Shown: positions 34,119 through 46,338, counted from the stretch's first letter. The stretch is DNA of 64,000 nt from Spisula solida (GCA_947247005.1 OX365945.1:33286551-33350550); one strand, 5' to 3'. A program made the numbers and translations. Notes: generated by a model not told the origin, from the sequence alone.

Positions 34119-35085
34119 TGATATGATCCCCTTTTATTTTGCAGAGGACGGCATGCTTAGTGGTGGGTCCATTTTCAGTTCGCCAGTATGCCTCCCTTTT
34201 CATTGTGCGATGACCGGATGCAGACTCTATGAATATTCCTTACCTGAAGCCTTTTCGGACGGCAGGTGTTAATACTTGTCTGTAAAATATTCTTAAATGT
34301 TTTGCTCTCATGTTGCTCTGACTTCTAATATGTCATTGAGTACTATCTGTGCTACTCGATTGACGTTGTCAATATATTGTTTCATGTTTTACATTCTTTT
34401 ATTACCTGGCACTATGGTCCTTTTGTTAGGAGACATTATATGGCGGGAAACGTTTATTTCCACTGCCTTGTTCTATAAGGATGTGAGGTTTGGTGTATTG
34501 TAAAACGTTCAAGCCCACTTAGTTACTTCTGTTACTTATATTAAGTCAGACAGGGAAGGCAGCACTCGACTAAACCAGCCGAGCACAGAAAACATTAAAA
34601 ACACCAAAGCACTGAAAACACGGCATCCCGTCCTGAAAGTCTGCCGCCTCAGTCAGTCAGGCTGAAGCCCCTTAGCCAACCTTCCTTTATGTATGTATTT
34701 ATTGTCCACTTTACAGTATAAATAGAAATTACAGAAATATTCGGCCATTGTATGTGTAACTGTGCTCTTTTTGTATATGCCCTTCTGCAAAAGGCTGCTT
34801 CCTATCTTTCAAACTAGGATGTACTCTGTATCTGTTGTGGGTTGTCACATGGCTCTTGCTTTGGTTTGGTTCGACTGACTGAGGCCACCGACTTTCGGTG
34901 GCGGATTTTTTAAGTTGCGTTGGGCATTGTCTGGGCCGTTTTGTTATAAGGTCGTCTTTTTGTAGTTGCTAGTTTTTACGTTTGGTACTGTATGTGCTTC
35001 TTCGTTTTCATGTGTCCTTTTTGTGTCTTTCGTGCCCTGCTGTTTGTGTTGGGTGCTACATCTGCCCTTAGTTACGTATTTTTAT
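34119..35085 (+). mobile_element. Probable 3' untranslated part of the Penelope-like element, with another R5 fragment
   Basis: It follows the reverse transcriptase remnant with 'cttttcggacggcaggtgtt' (34252), an R5 fragment (34538-34612) and two inverse blocks, 'ccgcctcagtcagtcagg' (34648) and 'gactgactgaggccaccg' (34874). It ends with a T/G-rich stretch. The 68-codon frame at 34297 is part of this non-coding region. The exact 3' end is not defined. Confidence 0.5.
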
Positions 35086-35086
35086 C

Positions 35087-35453
35087 AGTCCCCTACCGGT
35101 TTTTGACCGTCCGTCAAACTATCTGGATCCTGACATAAGTCAAACAGTTTCCAAGCTAGGCTTATGAAACTTGGTATGTGGATTGGGGGCAATAAGGGGA
35201 TTTTGCACGTCTAAAATTATTTTGATTCTGACAAGAATTGTGGTTGCAATGGCAACAGAAAGAGTGAAAATATGCCAAAATCTGGATCCTGCCATAATTC
35301 AAACAGTTTCCAAGCTAGGTTTATGAAACTTGATAGGTATATAGGGGACAATAAGGGGATTATGCACGTCTAAAAATATTTTTGATTCTGACAAAAATTG
35401 TGGTTGCTATGGCACCAGAAACATTGAAAATGGCTTCAAACCGGTAGGGGACT
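35087..35453. mobile_element. TIR element with 159-bp internal tandem repeat
   Basis: Ends AGTCCCCTACCGGTTT and AAACCGGTAGGGGACT are inverse to each other. Inside are two copies of a 159-bp unit, starting at 35121 and 35280 (atctggatcctg...ataa.tcaaacag). It is non-coding. Confidence 0.8.
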
Positions 35454-36350
35454 TCCGTATTGCTTGCAATTCTTAATTACTTCTTTTAATTATTATATGC
35501 GTAGCTAGGTTTAATTTTTGCTTTTGAAAATGCCGTTTATTTTTCTATCTTAAATACTTGTAATCAATCCAATGTCATAATTGCTTAGTAGTCGTCATTT
35601 TCTAAGGGGCAAAGCTTTTCTTCGCATTTACTATTTGTCCCATATCTGATTCGTTCACAGTTTGTAGAGCAAATGTTTTCCGATCAATGACTCCAGAACG
35701 GTCGGACCTAGAACCCACACACTTACAGTGGATATTGTTCATCATCAGTAGATAACCCCCATTGATTTTGAGGTAGCTATGGTTCAAAGGTCAAAATTAC
35801 CAGGACCTGCAAATACTCAACGATTTCCGATCCACAACGTAATAACGGTGGATCCTAAGATCGTAAGACTTCAGCTGATCATCACCAAAAGACTTCTACA
35901 AATTTGTAATTCAATAGGTCAACGGTCAAGGTCGGGATGGCCTTAAATATACATGACATTTCGGTTGTCATGAGACATTGCATGTTTTACAAACATCTCT
36001 TGTTCTTTATGTAATCGGATTACTTCAGATTTTGTGTTTTGTTTGGTTTTGGTATTACTGGACAATGTGTAGTCAACATTTCAAGACAATGTAAACTACA
36101 CAGTGTTTTGCACGTGCATTTTTCTGAATTTGGAGGGTTCATGGTCACTGCTTACACCAAGCCAAATACAAATATCAAATTATCGGATATTGTTGTTATA
36201 CAACTCGCATGAACACGTGCAAAAATGAACAAGCTATCATATATAATAAAGAAGATACAAGCGTAACAAGTTGGTGTACTTATAACTTTTAATGAGTGTA
36301 CATGTAGATGTGGTATAGTTGAAATTAGGTCATTGTGCATTGCAATTGTG
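35454..36350. other. Intergenic, nothing recognised
   Basis: Frames at 35602 and 36152 on the minus strand have no support. Confidence 0.35.
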
Positions 36351-36354
36351 GTAT

Positions 36355-36490
36355 GTTATGTTTTCTGTGCTCGGCTGTTTATGTTGAGTACTGCCTACCC
36401 TGTCCGGTTATTTATTATCTTCTTTTAGAGGTTTTTGTGTATACATTCACATTGCTTCATGATTTTATTTCAGAGGTTGGTATCCTTTTT
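36355..36490 (-). repeat. R5 fragment plus adjoining tandem-repeat unit, inverted
   Basis: 'gtgctcggctgtttatg' then 'gccta.cctgtc' is the complement of the R5 start. It is directly followed by 'agaggtttttgtgtatacat', a unit of the repeat at 31890. The same two sequences are thus neighbours here and both flank the Penelope-like remnant. Confidence 0.55.
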
Positions 36491-37042
36491 TTCATTTTTA
36501 CTCATTGAATTTGCGATCGACTGAAACAAACGGAAATAAGTACTAAAATAAAAACAAACAATTCGATACCAAACAAAATGATTTTATTTTCCATATAGAT
36601 TTTTGAACGAATCATGAACATAGTTTTTTAAACAAAAAACCTGAGCGTTGTTAGAGAAAATTTGAAACAAAAAACTTTTATGTTATAAAATGTAGATTTA
36701 GGCCTAAAACACGATGTTGTTTTATTTAGTCGAAGGTCTTGTCTGATATTAAATAAACTTTGCAAGTGTTTGTTCGCTCTCTTGTTTTTTTATCATAGTT
36801 TAACCGAGGGCGTGATGGTCTGTTTGTGAAAGTTTCATCAAGTGCAGCATTGCAGTTACACCACTAGTTTTCAGTTCATTATTACAGTTAATGACACTCC
36901 ACATTGAAACCTACTTTTGTAAGTCATTTTCAGTTAGTTTAATAACATGTTGTGTGACCAAGAGAATAGCTCAAAATGGTATTTGTTTGTAATACATTAT
37001 CACAGGATCGAAAACTATTAAATTATACATTTTCTTTCTTAC
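36491..37042. other. AT-rich sequence downstream of the peptide gene
   Basis: No repeat copy or exon was recognised. It lies 3' of the minus-strand gene, beyond its likely poly(A) signals. Confidence 0.35.
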
Positions 37043-37073
37043 TTTATTCCAATTTATAGCTGATGAATTTATT
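37043..37073 (-). promoter_or_regulatory. Poly(A) signals of the peptide gene
   Basis: AATAAA occurs on the minus strand at 37068-37073 and 37043-37048, about 75 and 100 nt after the stop codon. That is a normal distance for a short 3' untranslated region. Confidence 0.5.
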
Positions 37074-37146
37074 AGATATTCGAAATTAAAAATATGGATA
37101 TGCAAAGTTTGACGTTACAATATATGTGTTGTATTTCCCCTCAACT

Positions 37147-40100
37147 TTATGCTGAATCGTTTCCAAACACAAAGGCGTCCAACTTTGAGTAGTTTCTGCA
37201 GACTCGGCCGAGTTTCAAGAAACCCATATTCATGTCATACTGTTGTTTGGCTAGACATATGTTGTTAGCGCATTCCATCATTTCCTGGTCCTGAAACGAG
37301 TAGAAAAACATTCTATAATTGCACGTGCTGTTTGTTATAAAATGTCTTGTTTGTTCTGCAGTTTGTCAACAGTGGCAGTGCAAGTCCATGCCATTTCGGG
37401 TTTCCTCTGTCGGATTGGCCAATACGAGGAATACATACGAGGAATACATACGACATATAAGGCAAATTGTTGTTTAGAAACGAGCGATATTTTGCGACGA
37501 ACAATAAACAGATGGACAATGATTATAGTAGCACTAGATATTGTGCGTTTTCCAACGTGAAGAACGGTAAAGGAGACCGTCCGCACAAATACATGTGGTA
37601 TAAACATCACAAAAGTGTGACGACCAGTAAAACAATTGACAATTTCATTTGCACTTACTAAATATGGCATCAAATCAATTCCAACATAATAATCGAGGCC
37701 TGACAAATAGGGATAGATTGGTGAATAATCTCGAACTCATTACACGATATTTTATTCCTATAACCGAATTAAAGTCAATCAAGACGCCGCAAGATAGATG
37801 AAATGTCATACTCCAAGACGCCTACTGTAAGGCAGCTAATTGAATTACTTGAGCTATGTTAGATAGTCTCTATACAGGCAGAACATTTTGTCTTCATGAG
37901 TTGTATTCAGATTGGTAATGATACACCTAATCAAATAGTCTATAAGAATATCATGAGATACTGCGTCATTCACTTTGAAAGCATATTATAACAAAGTTAT
38001 CTACGCAAATTAAATAAATGGATATTCTCATTTTGGTAATAATGTCCTAATATATATTTCAGACATTTAAGCAATCTATTATGACGTCATGGCAAGCTGC
38101 CCACATTTTATAATTTTCCAACATTCTTGATTCTTTTATTCTGACTACTAATTCAGTATATCGCTGGCTTAGAATTAGAAGGTAGGAAGTACAAAATCAA
38201 TATTTTGAGAAAACAAGAAAAACTGTCTGAAAACTACTCTTTATTTATGTAAAAACAAGTTTTTTTCAACTTCAGTTTGGTCAACACGACCACTTCCGAT
38301 TACTATGAAAATAGGCTCATAAGAAGTGCCTTGAGATGCAGATTTCAAATATGCATGAGTACTTACGACCTTCTAATTCTAAGCCAGCGATATGATAAGT
38401 GAGTTTTATATAATATATTTAGAGTGGTGTGTACATTGCATTTGTATTCGATAAAGTTGATGTAATTTACATTACATACGAGCTAAAGAGGAAACAGTAG
38501 AGAAAGGCCAATGTCCTGAAACATTTGCCTTTCACTGTGATCTCATGCTCAAATCTACCCATTTGTCACTTATAATTGGCTTTATTACGGTATAAGACCC
38601 AGATATTAGTTATTGCGTCTATCGGAAAGTGAAACTACTCGGCTAAACATAACAAACACTATTAGAGGATCAAGGCATTGCTGGAAATGAATCATTTCCA
38701 AATCCCATTATACGATTAATGTCATAAGTTTGACACGTGTAGATGATACCATAGAAATTAGTGGTGTTTTTACCAAATATACCAATTGATGCAACATAAA
38801 ATTCAACACTGTTTTATTTATACAAGTCTCTTAAGGAGGTACGCTCGCCCTTAATATAACGATCGAATTGTTTCCGAAACATCTTAAAATGACAGAAAAA
38901 ACATCTAAAAGGACATTAAAATCATACAAATGATATGTCATCAGGCTCGTTTATAAGCAGACGCATTTGAATAATTGTAGTGGCTTATTGTATACCAATA
39001 TACCATTCCCCACCCACTTTATTTACATGTACATGCAAAAAAGAAAAAGTTAACAACATGAAGATTGTTCACTATCATTTATTTACTCGTATATGCTATC
39101 ATTGGAACGTTTTATGGTTGTTCTAATTAATCGCTGGCAAATCGAATTTTGAATTTTGGCGCATGCGTATTATAGGTGGTGCGATTCCCCGCTTAAGCAG
39201 AGTGGTTACGGGAAGTGTTTATTCAAACAAGCACTATTAAAGAAACTGAATCAGATGTAAATGAAAAACTAGTAGTATGAAACATGAAACAGTTAGGATT
39301 AAAGTTATAATGTAGAATTGCTTCTCTTAGATATACCAGTATTCATGTCTTACAATCGTCAAAACGACAGTGAAACACATTTGTGATACGATAAATATTT
39401 TAATACTTGTCTGAATGATAAATGTGCGAAGATATAGAATGTAATGCTTGACAAGTAACACAACTTTCCAGAAAGCTTTGCGTGTGTAAATAACAATTGA
39501 GGCGATTTATCCGTCTATGAAAACCATTAAACGCAATGTCTTTAAGATCATTACTTTGTAGCATTGTCTACTGGCCTTTCAGACATCGCTATGTTCTTGT
39601 CTAAAGCAATGGTATAGATCATTACGCATCGTTTCCACCTCTCGACTTGGCGAAATTGGGCTTTCAAAATATGTGTAACGTCAGTTCTAGCGTTATAGTT
39701 TCATCGCTTCTTTTTTCTGGGAACAAGCGTTAATCGCATTTTACACCATTAACTATAATACACCGAAAGAGTTAGGTAGATCTCGATCTACTTTTAAAAA
39801 TTGCAAACCAGACAAATATGGCATTAAGGATGTAGGGCGTCACAGTTTGTTTTGAATAACATAGTTACGTTCCAGACAACTGTAATGGGTTTTAAATGTT
39901 GCTTTGGAAACGCTAATGTACGGCGAGAATTAACTCTTCAAAATGAAAGAAGTTCTCGTACTAGTATGTACAACGCGACAATGAGCGCCTGGATGACATG
40001 TATGTGTAAATAGAATTTTTGCAATTAAATCTGAATAAAGCGAACAGAACCACTTTATCATAGTAGTCTGGACTAGATATGGCATTTTTTTGATGAACCT

Positions 40101-40783
40101 TGCTTTAATTATAAATTTGTACAAGAAATAAACATGGCTTCATGAAACAGTGAGTTTAACTGATGAGTTTTAACCTTTAAAAGGTGTTATATTTCAGGTA
40201 CATTGGGCCGTTCGACCATTACACCAATAAACGTCAATAAATAAAGTTGCCCAAGGGTAATCCCGATGCACCCACCTGATTTTATACAATGAATATGTGC
40301 TAAATCATTATCAAAAGAGAAAAAAACTATATACTAAAAATCCAGGTTCAAGTCTACCTGGCCTAGACTATAGTCTTACATTGGTTGTGAAAGTTAACAC
40401 TAGTGATAGACTATATGTCAAGGAAGTAATTCAATGTATCACCAAAAAGGAAAACATAAATGTTGAATTGATTTATAATATGAATGCTAATATTTCAAAT
40501 CCCATTCTTAAACAGAATAAAAAAGAAACCAGTTTTGGAAATTAAATAGATGCACAATTGCAACAACAAGACTTATTTTTGATTTAACATTGAAATTCGT
40601 TGAACTTCATATATATAAACAGTATATGCTTACCATTGAATCGAAGCATACGTTGCACAGAAAGAGGCAGACGTCGGCGGCAGAAAAATGCTTCAGAGGC
40701 ATCACAGGTGTTACCGGAGTGGCGGCAACAAAGCATGAGGCTAATGCGCATGCGCTGAAGATGCTGAGGATGACAGAGTTCAT
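37147..40783 (-). CDS. Small secreted cysteine-rich peptide precursor, two coding exons
   Basis: Spliced coding sequence: exon 40783-40634 (50 codons) joined to exon 37290-37147 (47 codons plus TAA), giving 97 residues. Exon one begins MNSVILSIFSACALASCFVA, a clear signal peptide with likely cleavage after about residue 20-21. Its start has a good context (GACAAAATGA). The predicted mature part has six cysteines: VCLFLCNVCFDSM from exon one, then ECANNICLA and RVCRNY from exon two (spacing C-3-C-2-C-10-C-4-C-18-C). The donor is ATG|GTAAGC. The acceptor TTTTTCTACTCGTTTCAG|GAC is textbook, and both junctions are phase 0. An acceptor TTATTTGCAG at 40816 opens the first coding exon, so at least one 5' untranslated exon lies upstream. 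The 3.3-kb intron holds MITE copies. I do not recognise the family; hormone, toxin-like or defence peptide are all open. An extra small phase-0 exon in the intron cannot be excluded. Confidence 0.65.
38161..38390 (+). mobile_element. MITE-1 copy d, complete, in the peptide-gene intron
   Basis: Both inverted ends are intact (TCGCTGGCTTAGAATTAGAA and inverse). TA lies on both sides (38159-38160 and 38391-38392), consistent with a TA duplication as in Tc1/mariner-type elements. At 230 bp it is the cleanest copy. Confidence 0.85.
38831..39196. mobile_element. Shortened relative of the 'TTAAGGAGGTACG' element
   Basis: The left end TTAAGGAGGTACG and following 'aacatcttaaaatgacag' match the right end of 26177-27059 in reverse. 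The other end is degenerate. More than half of the interior is missing, so this is an internal deletion derivative in reverse orientation. Confidence 0.65.
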
Positions 40784-40815
40784 TTTGTCTTCGTTGGATA
40801 TGTGACTGACGTAGT
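40634..40815 (-). other. First coding exon of the peptide gene
   Basis: 182 bp, bounded by acceptor TTATTTGCAG (AG at 40816-40817) and donor GTAAGC (GT at 40632-40633). It holds 32 nt of 5' untranslated sequence and 50 codons. A longer open frame continues upstream on the same strand (to 40942), but that part lies beyond the acceptor and is intronic. Confidence 0.65.
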
Positions 40816-40817
40816 CT

Positions 40818-43309
40818 GCAAATAATATAGAAAACTCAATGTTAACAAAGCTACTATCAAGATCAAGCGACCGATCTTTTACACTACGGCTCAATACCAC
40901 CTCTAGTAAAAGGCTCAGACAGTACATGTAGTCCTTACTCATGCAGTCATGACATCAGGTTTTCCTTTCCCCTTGCTAGATAGGGCTTTATTATTGTTCC
41001 CATTACTCCGAGATGTATGGTTATGGCAACGAATGACAATGACACTGATTGGCGGTAATTTTACATTCAATATTAAGTATACAAACCCACTAAAATGATT
41101 TACACACACTAATGTTGACCAATTAGCACAAACTTAGTGTCTTATTAGACAGTTTTAGATGTTCCGTCGAAACCGGAGGACATTGGCCAATTAGTCCGAA
41201 TGGCATGCACTACGACTGACTCAGTCAAACGCTAAAAATGAGAAGGTGGTGCTATTATTCTATTTTTCCTTCTTTCCTATGGTTTCATCATTTCGTATGG
41301 CTTCAACCACCCCCTTATATTTATAAATATAGCACAAAGAGTGGAAAATATTATACCATTATGTGGATTGCATGAAAAAACTATGATACATTTCGTAATA
41401 TTGTTCATAAATATATTTTTATGAAATTAAGCCATTTAAGTTACTTTGTAATTAAAACACGAAATATATTGACTTTTTTAGTGCGTCTTTTGAAAACACG
41501 GGGTTCTTCACTTTCTGAAGGCATTGGATGTAATATAAATAAAATGTATAACATTAGTTGAAAGGTTGGTGTACATAACCAAAACATAATTCACTTTGAA
41601 TCCTTCAAAAAATATAATTTCTTGAACATTCAACTTGAGTGGCTAAAACCGTAGGAAACACTATAAAATTAAGACCAACATACCCCTGATCATTAAATGC
41701 AATAAATAGCTCTATTTTTACAAATAGACTATACAGACAACAACATTAAATTTTAGTCAATTGGAGTAGATTAGATACCAACTATAATGTTTTAAACATT
41801 TTTGCAAACTTGCACAACTATACTTTGGCAATCATATGATGTTGATTCTTTAGTGCCTGAAACCACAGGTAATTGTATCATTGGTAATGAGTAAAAACAG
41901 TTTTCTTTTATAAAATGTATGTTGTCTTAGAAAGGTGCATTTGTACTAAAGTGGTCAGATTTTCATGGTATCAAAGACAAGAATTGGCTTTCGATATCTT
42001 CATAAAGTAATCTAAGATATTATAAATTTTACAATTTATTTTTGTTTACTCTTTATTAATAATACAGCTACCTGTGGCTGAAACCATAGAAAAAGAGGAT
42101 AATACAAATTTTCACTTTTGGTGGACAAGTTTTGGCAAGATGCTGTACTATTTACAATCCAAGCAGAAGCATTTCTCGTTTATAATAATACAGAACATAC
42201 TGTATTATTTTAGAGACAGAGACAAATTCTCCACAATGAGACACTATTTACGTGCGACGTGCCCATTCAACCCCGTCCATAATTGTTCAATAATATGGAT
42301 TTACTAGGAATAATAGTAATTGTAACTTGTGTTATTTCATATAAGAAGAAGAAGAAGTTTTCCATCGTTCGTAATACGCCTACAAATACATACTTAGTAT
42401 GCACATAGATCAGAGATACCCACTGATCGGATTTAGACTAAACATATTCCATTGCCCATGTAAAACGTGGGATAATAATCCATGTCTAAGATGAATATGG
42501 CCCTAAGTGCTTATATATAAGACCAATATGTGTTTGAAATCTGCATCACCAGGCGTATCTTATGTACACGAAAATCAGAAGAAGTGAATACTTCAAACAA
42601 GACATTTGCAAACCGAATTGATCTATTTTACATGCTTGTTTTCTGTACATGATTTTGTGATTGCGAATTCAACACTTTTTATCCCCAATGTATTTATCGT
42701 ATGTTGCTTATAAGTATGTTTAAACCAATAAACTATATTGATTGGACTGTACAAATACAGGATTTCCAGACGTCATATGCTCATTGACTTTATAATTGTC
42801 TTAAATCTGCTCTTCTTAGACGACAGGATACTCTATTTTAACGCATAAATCCCGTGGCAACACGATGCGAATCTCTTTAACAGCATGTAAGTGTCAACTT
42901 AGTGAAATGCCTCATTTTTCATCCAGATTATTGTCAGTCAATCTCATTTCTCTATCACTCACCTTACATAAAATACACAAAGTTTGTCCTGTTTTTCTCC
43001 GTGCGTAGGGCCTATCATATTAATGAAAGAAAGTTCGCTTTTTAAAGCGGAGATAGAAAGATAAATATGACCAAAGAGTTTCGACGCATAAACCTATTAC
43101 AATTAAAACCAGTATTTCAAAAATATTTTTTTGCTACTTATATTTTACAAAGCAAACATTTTTTTTGTTGAAAACTGTTTTTAATCATTGTATGTTTATG
43201 TGTCGAAACCCTTTGGTTATGGCTGGCAGTATGCTTTTAACGAGATTGATCAAGAAGCAAGTGACGCATCTTCATTTATGTAATTGACAATGCCATAGTT
43301 TTACATGTC
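40818..43309. other. Upstream intron or intergenic sequence; no exon identified
   Basis: AT-rich, mostly unique sequence. A short AAG run lies at 42344-42358. A 77-codon plus-strand frame (42074-42307) has no support. The 5' untranslated exon of the peptide gene must lie in or beyond this stretch, but I could not place it. Confidence 0.35.
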
Positions 43310-43372
43310 GGGTTGTCTAGCGGTCTAACGCGTTCGTTCTTTACATTGACAGGCGGTGGCGCCGTACAGTAA
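43310..43372 (+). repeat. tRNA-like fragment (decayed SINE head)
   Basis: 'gtcgggttgtctagcggtct' then 'aacgcgttcg' has the look of a box-A region of a tRNA-derived head. No box B (GGTTCGAATCC type) follows, so it is at most a relic. Confidence 0.3.
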
Positions 43373-44390
43373 GGTTAGAAATACAACATATAAACTGATA
43401 GTAATTATACAGGTACAAACTATTAACACGATCTTTAGCCTATTTTTTCAAAGTTACTTATCCAGTTATATTCGAGGTGTTAAGTGATATCAAATCCTTG
43501 TATCTTAATTCCTAGAATTCGTACGTACTACAATTCCATAGTGTTCCCGGGGATTTTTATACGAAATAATCATCATGATAAATAGAATTATGTGTATGTT
43601 TTAATATACGCTTTGGGGCCAACTGTGAAGATTTGTACAATTTCTCAACAACCAGTTTTATTTCAATGAAACGAGATTTGACATCTGACAAACAATTTTA
43701 TCACTTTTGCTAAAAATGTCTTCCCAATTACCCAGCTCTGAACAGAATAGCACCACATACCCTCGTGGCGATGGATAACATCAGGGATTAGGTGTCGAGA
43801 TTAATTAATATCAGTTGTAGAAATTAGCTCATACACGACCTAAATAAATAAGTATAAACTAATTACGTAGAATCTCGCTTCTTAAATCAGCCCTACCAGC
43901 ATGGCACCCTCGAAATATAAGACGTGTTTTATTTTATTGTAGCAATGACAGTAACACCCTGAACGTTTGAATAAACAATACACATGATTTCTCATCGTAT
44001 CAAATTTCAATCGTCTTAACCGCCTGTACTTTGAACATCACTTTGTTGAACATAAGTTAAATGAGGTTGAACGTTTTCGTAAAAGATCTAAAATATATTC
44101 TGTTCGTGAAATTCGTTTGGAAATTCACTCGTGTCTGCTCCAATCATATATACATTACTTTTGGTGTTCGACTCGTTAACATTGTTTAAAAGACCAAACG
44201 TATGTCGTTTATCTAATTCGTTTCAATAACCCGACATGCAGTTTTATTAACATTTCATTAAATTGCGTTAAAATAGTTCATCGTGTTAGTACAATGAAGT
44301 GTATAAAATACGCTAAAGACATTGAAGCAGATGACATCTTTCTTTGAGATAAACGTGAATTTAGAATTTGATTTACTCATTCGTTCGCAC
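43373..44390. other. Intergenic, nothing recognised
   Basis: Unique AT-rich sequence. Confidence 0.35.
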
Positions 44391-44395
44391 ATGGT

Positions 44396-44800
44396 TTCAA
44401 ATTATCTGAGTATACCCAATATAAAACATATTTGAATGTACCTTATACATAGAGAAGCTTTGTGCAGCGGCCATGATTAGCCGCAATGAATATGATGTCA
44501 TTGGAACTGATGTCCGTGTTTGTTGTGACAACTGTAGAAAAAGTGGGTACCAGTTTTCGTAACGTCATATCCGTTGCGACTAAACATGGCCGCTGCACAA
44601 CCTTCTCTTTGTATAGGGTACACTCAGATAATTTGAAGTCATGTGCTTACGGGATAAACATAACAAAGTACAATGTACATTGAAAACATGACTATTAAAG
44701 TTTGAGCATTTTTGCTCTTAAACATACGAACAAGCATATGAATGGGACTGGACTGTTGAGGGCGCTACAGAAAATAGATAATTTACACTAGTCGAATGTT
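44396..44800. mobile_element. Palindromic element P6 copy a
   Basis: Nested inverse pairs: 'acatggtttcaaattatctg' (44390s) with 'cagataatttgaagtcatgt' (44625), and 'gtgcagcggccatgattagc' with 'gactaaacatggccgctgca'. A non-coding tail follows ('acatgactattaaagtttga'). A second, much interrupted copy spans about 50056-51290. The 65-codon frame at 44486 is incidental. Confidence 0.7.
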
Positions 44801-44985
44801 CTAAGTACACACTTTGCAATTTTCATTTTACTGAAAAAATATTAGACATATCAATGAATCGAATATACCATTGGAATCAGGAAACTATTGTCTATCAAGT
44901 TGAGTTAATTACCATTCGGGAATGTAATAACAACATACTAGAAAACGACCATTTATTTCACTGCTTAAAACAACAAAATCGCACA

Positions 44986-45310
44986 TCAATATCGTGTATG
45001 ACCACTGTCTGTCCTGATGATAGCCTGACATCCTCTGAGGCATTGAATTGATAAAGATGTGTACCAATTGAAGCAATCCATTCTAGTAAAAGGTCCGTTA
45101 TGAATTTATGGGCGTTCTGGTGTTGCCGTCGTGCTCGGATGCGTCGCTCATCCAAGACGTATTCTATCGGATTTAGGCACGGACTACAAGGCGGTCAATC
45201 CATAGTGCAACATAAATAAGAAATTGCATCAAAGTCACTGTGTTGAGATTGTGCTCGTATCTTTCTAAAGACGTGATTGATCGAAAATTGTGAGGTTTGT
45301 TAAATTGTAG
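44986..45310 (-). pseudogene. Tc1-type transposase C-terminal remnant
   Basis: The minus strand translates to 'NKPHNFR' near 45290, then 'PPCSPCLNPIEYVLDE' (45194-45147) and 'RARRQHQNAH'. In another frame it reads 'INSMPRRCQ'-like residues and a terminal 'SGHTRY' followed by TGA at 44986-44988. The LNPIE glutamate is the third catalytic acid (DD34E), and the GHTRY end is characteristic of Tc1-family transposases. The usual tryptophan before PPCSP is a TGA stop (45195-45197). At least one frameshift separates LNPIE from GHTRY, and the N-terminal DNA-binding part and first two aspartates are gone. No terminal repeats were found. Inactive. Confidence 0.8.
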
Positions 45311-46250
45311 TAGTAATTCGGATGATAAATACCTATCGAAAGTTACTTCCATACTCAATCTCAAATTGCTCCATACAAATAAATAGACATATTATGTTCA
45401 ATTCAACGAGTCCAGATTATTTCACGATCCTTAAGTGATATAACCATCAGTCAGATGTTGTCATAAACGTGTTTTGACGCATTTAACGACTAAATGTAAA
45501 TGACGCCATGTGACGTCTAAATTTAAAATCGAGTCAATAGAAACATGCAGTTTTTTCGTGAATTCAATGCAACTACCATAATAATAACTGTGTGTATGTG
45601 TTAAGAACCCCAAAACAGACAATTTATGAATTAAATAGTATCCGCCTAATTAACATGCCAGTTTCAAGCATTCCTATCGCAATTGCGAACTCCTCTGGCG
45701 TCATTTGCGTCATATAATACAAAATATTTGTATGGCTTTATGTTTGGGGGTCGAATGCTAATCGTGTATGAAATGATTTAAACCAATTTACGCATATTTG
45801 AGATGTGTGCACGAGAAAAATGTGATTTTGTCATTTTCGTCACGTATCAATGATGTTCACGAATATCTTAATTTTTCATCTTCTGTATTAAAGACAATCA
45901 CCCACATATGATATTTTAACAGTTTTATTGAGTTTAAATAATTATGTTCCTGATTTATTTTAGTTCTAAAAGTGTGTACTTAGAACATTCGTCAAGTGTA
46001 TATATAGGGTACACTAAGATAATTTATGTATAGGGCAGACTCAGATAATTTGAAACCATGTGCCTATGTAGGCCTACTTGTTAGTTATATGGTAGATGTA
46101 TACCGGGTATTTATTACAACAACTACATTCTGTAAATGACCCATGATCAAATTAAAAACATAATCAATTAACCAATAAATCCGTGTTCTTTTCTTCGTTG
46201 GAAGCTTAATAGGAATGGACTCAACAGAAGGTCTGCTAAAGAATATGCTT
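45311..46250. other. Intergenic with a P6 fragment
   Basis: At 45998-46070, two copies of 'cagataattt'-type P6 end sequence follow each other ('agggtacactaagataattt', 'agggcagactcagataattt'). The rest is unremarkable. Confidence 0.4.
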
Positions 46251-46252
46251 AC

Positions 46253-46338
46253 CTTAGCGGGATATGACTACCGGTTAGGATTAATTGACGATCGGACAAT
46301 GTGGAATCTACGTAGATTACTAATGGTACTGGTGGGTA
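46253..46338 (-). other. Possible exon between consensus splice sites
   Basis: 86 bp with acceptor GCTGACATGCAG|TACC and donor CTAAG|GTAAGC on the minus strand, open in one frame ('YPPVPLVIYVDSTLSDRQ' and on). It lies 5.4 kb upstream of the peptide gene on the same strand and could be an untranslated leader exon of it, or a chance pair of sites. There is no independent evidence. Confidence 0.2.

Noticed and set aside
39930..40030. Possible extra peptide-gene exon after acceptor TGTCATCCAG (minus strand)
   Set aside because: It would add a short hydrophobic tail ending in a stop without cysteines; the exon at 37147-37290 has a much better acceptor and content.
40784..40942. N-terminal extension of the signal-peptide frame
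   Set aside because: A clean splice acceptor at 40816-40817 and a good ATG context at 40783 place this part in the intron or untranslated region.
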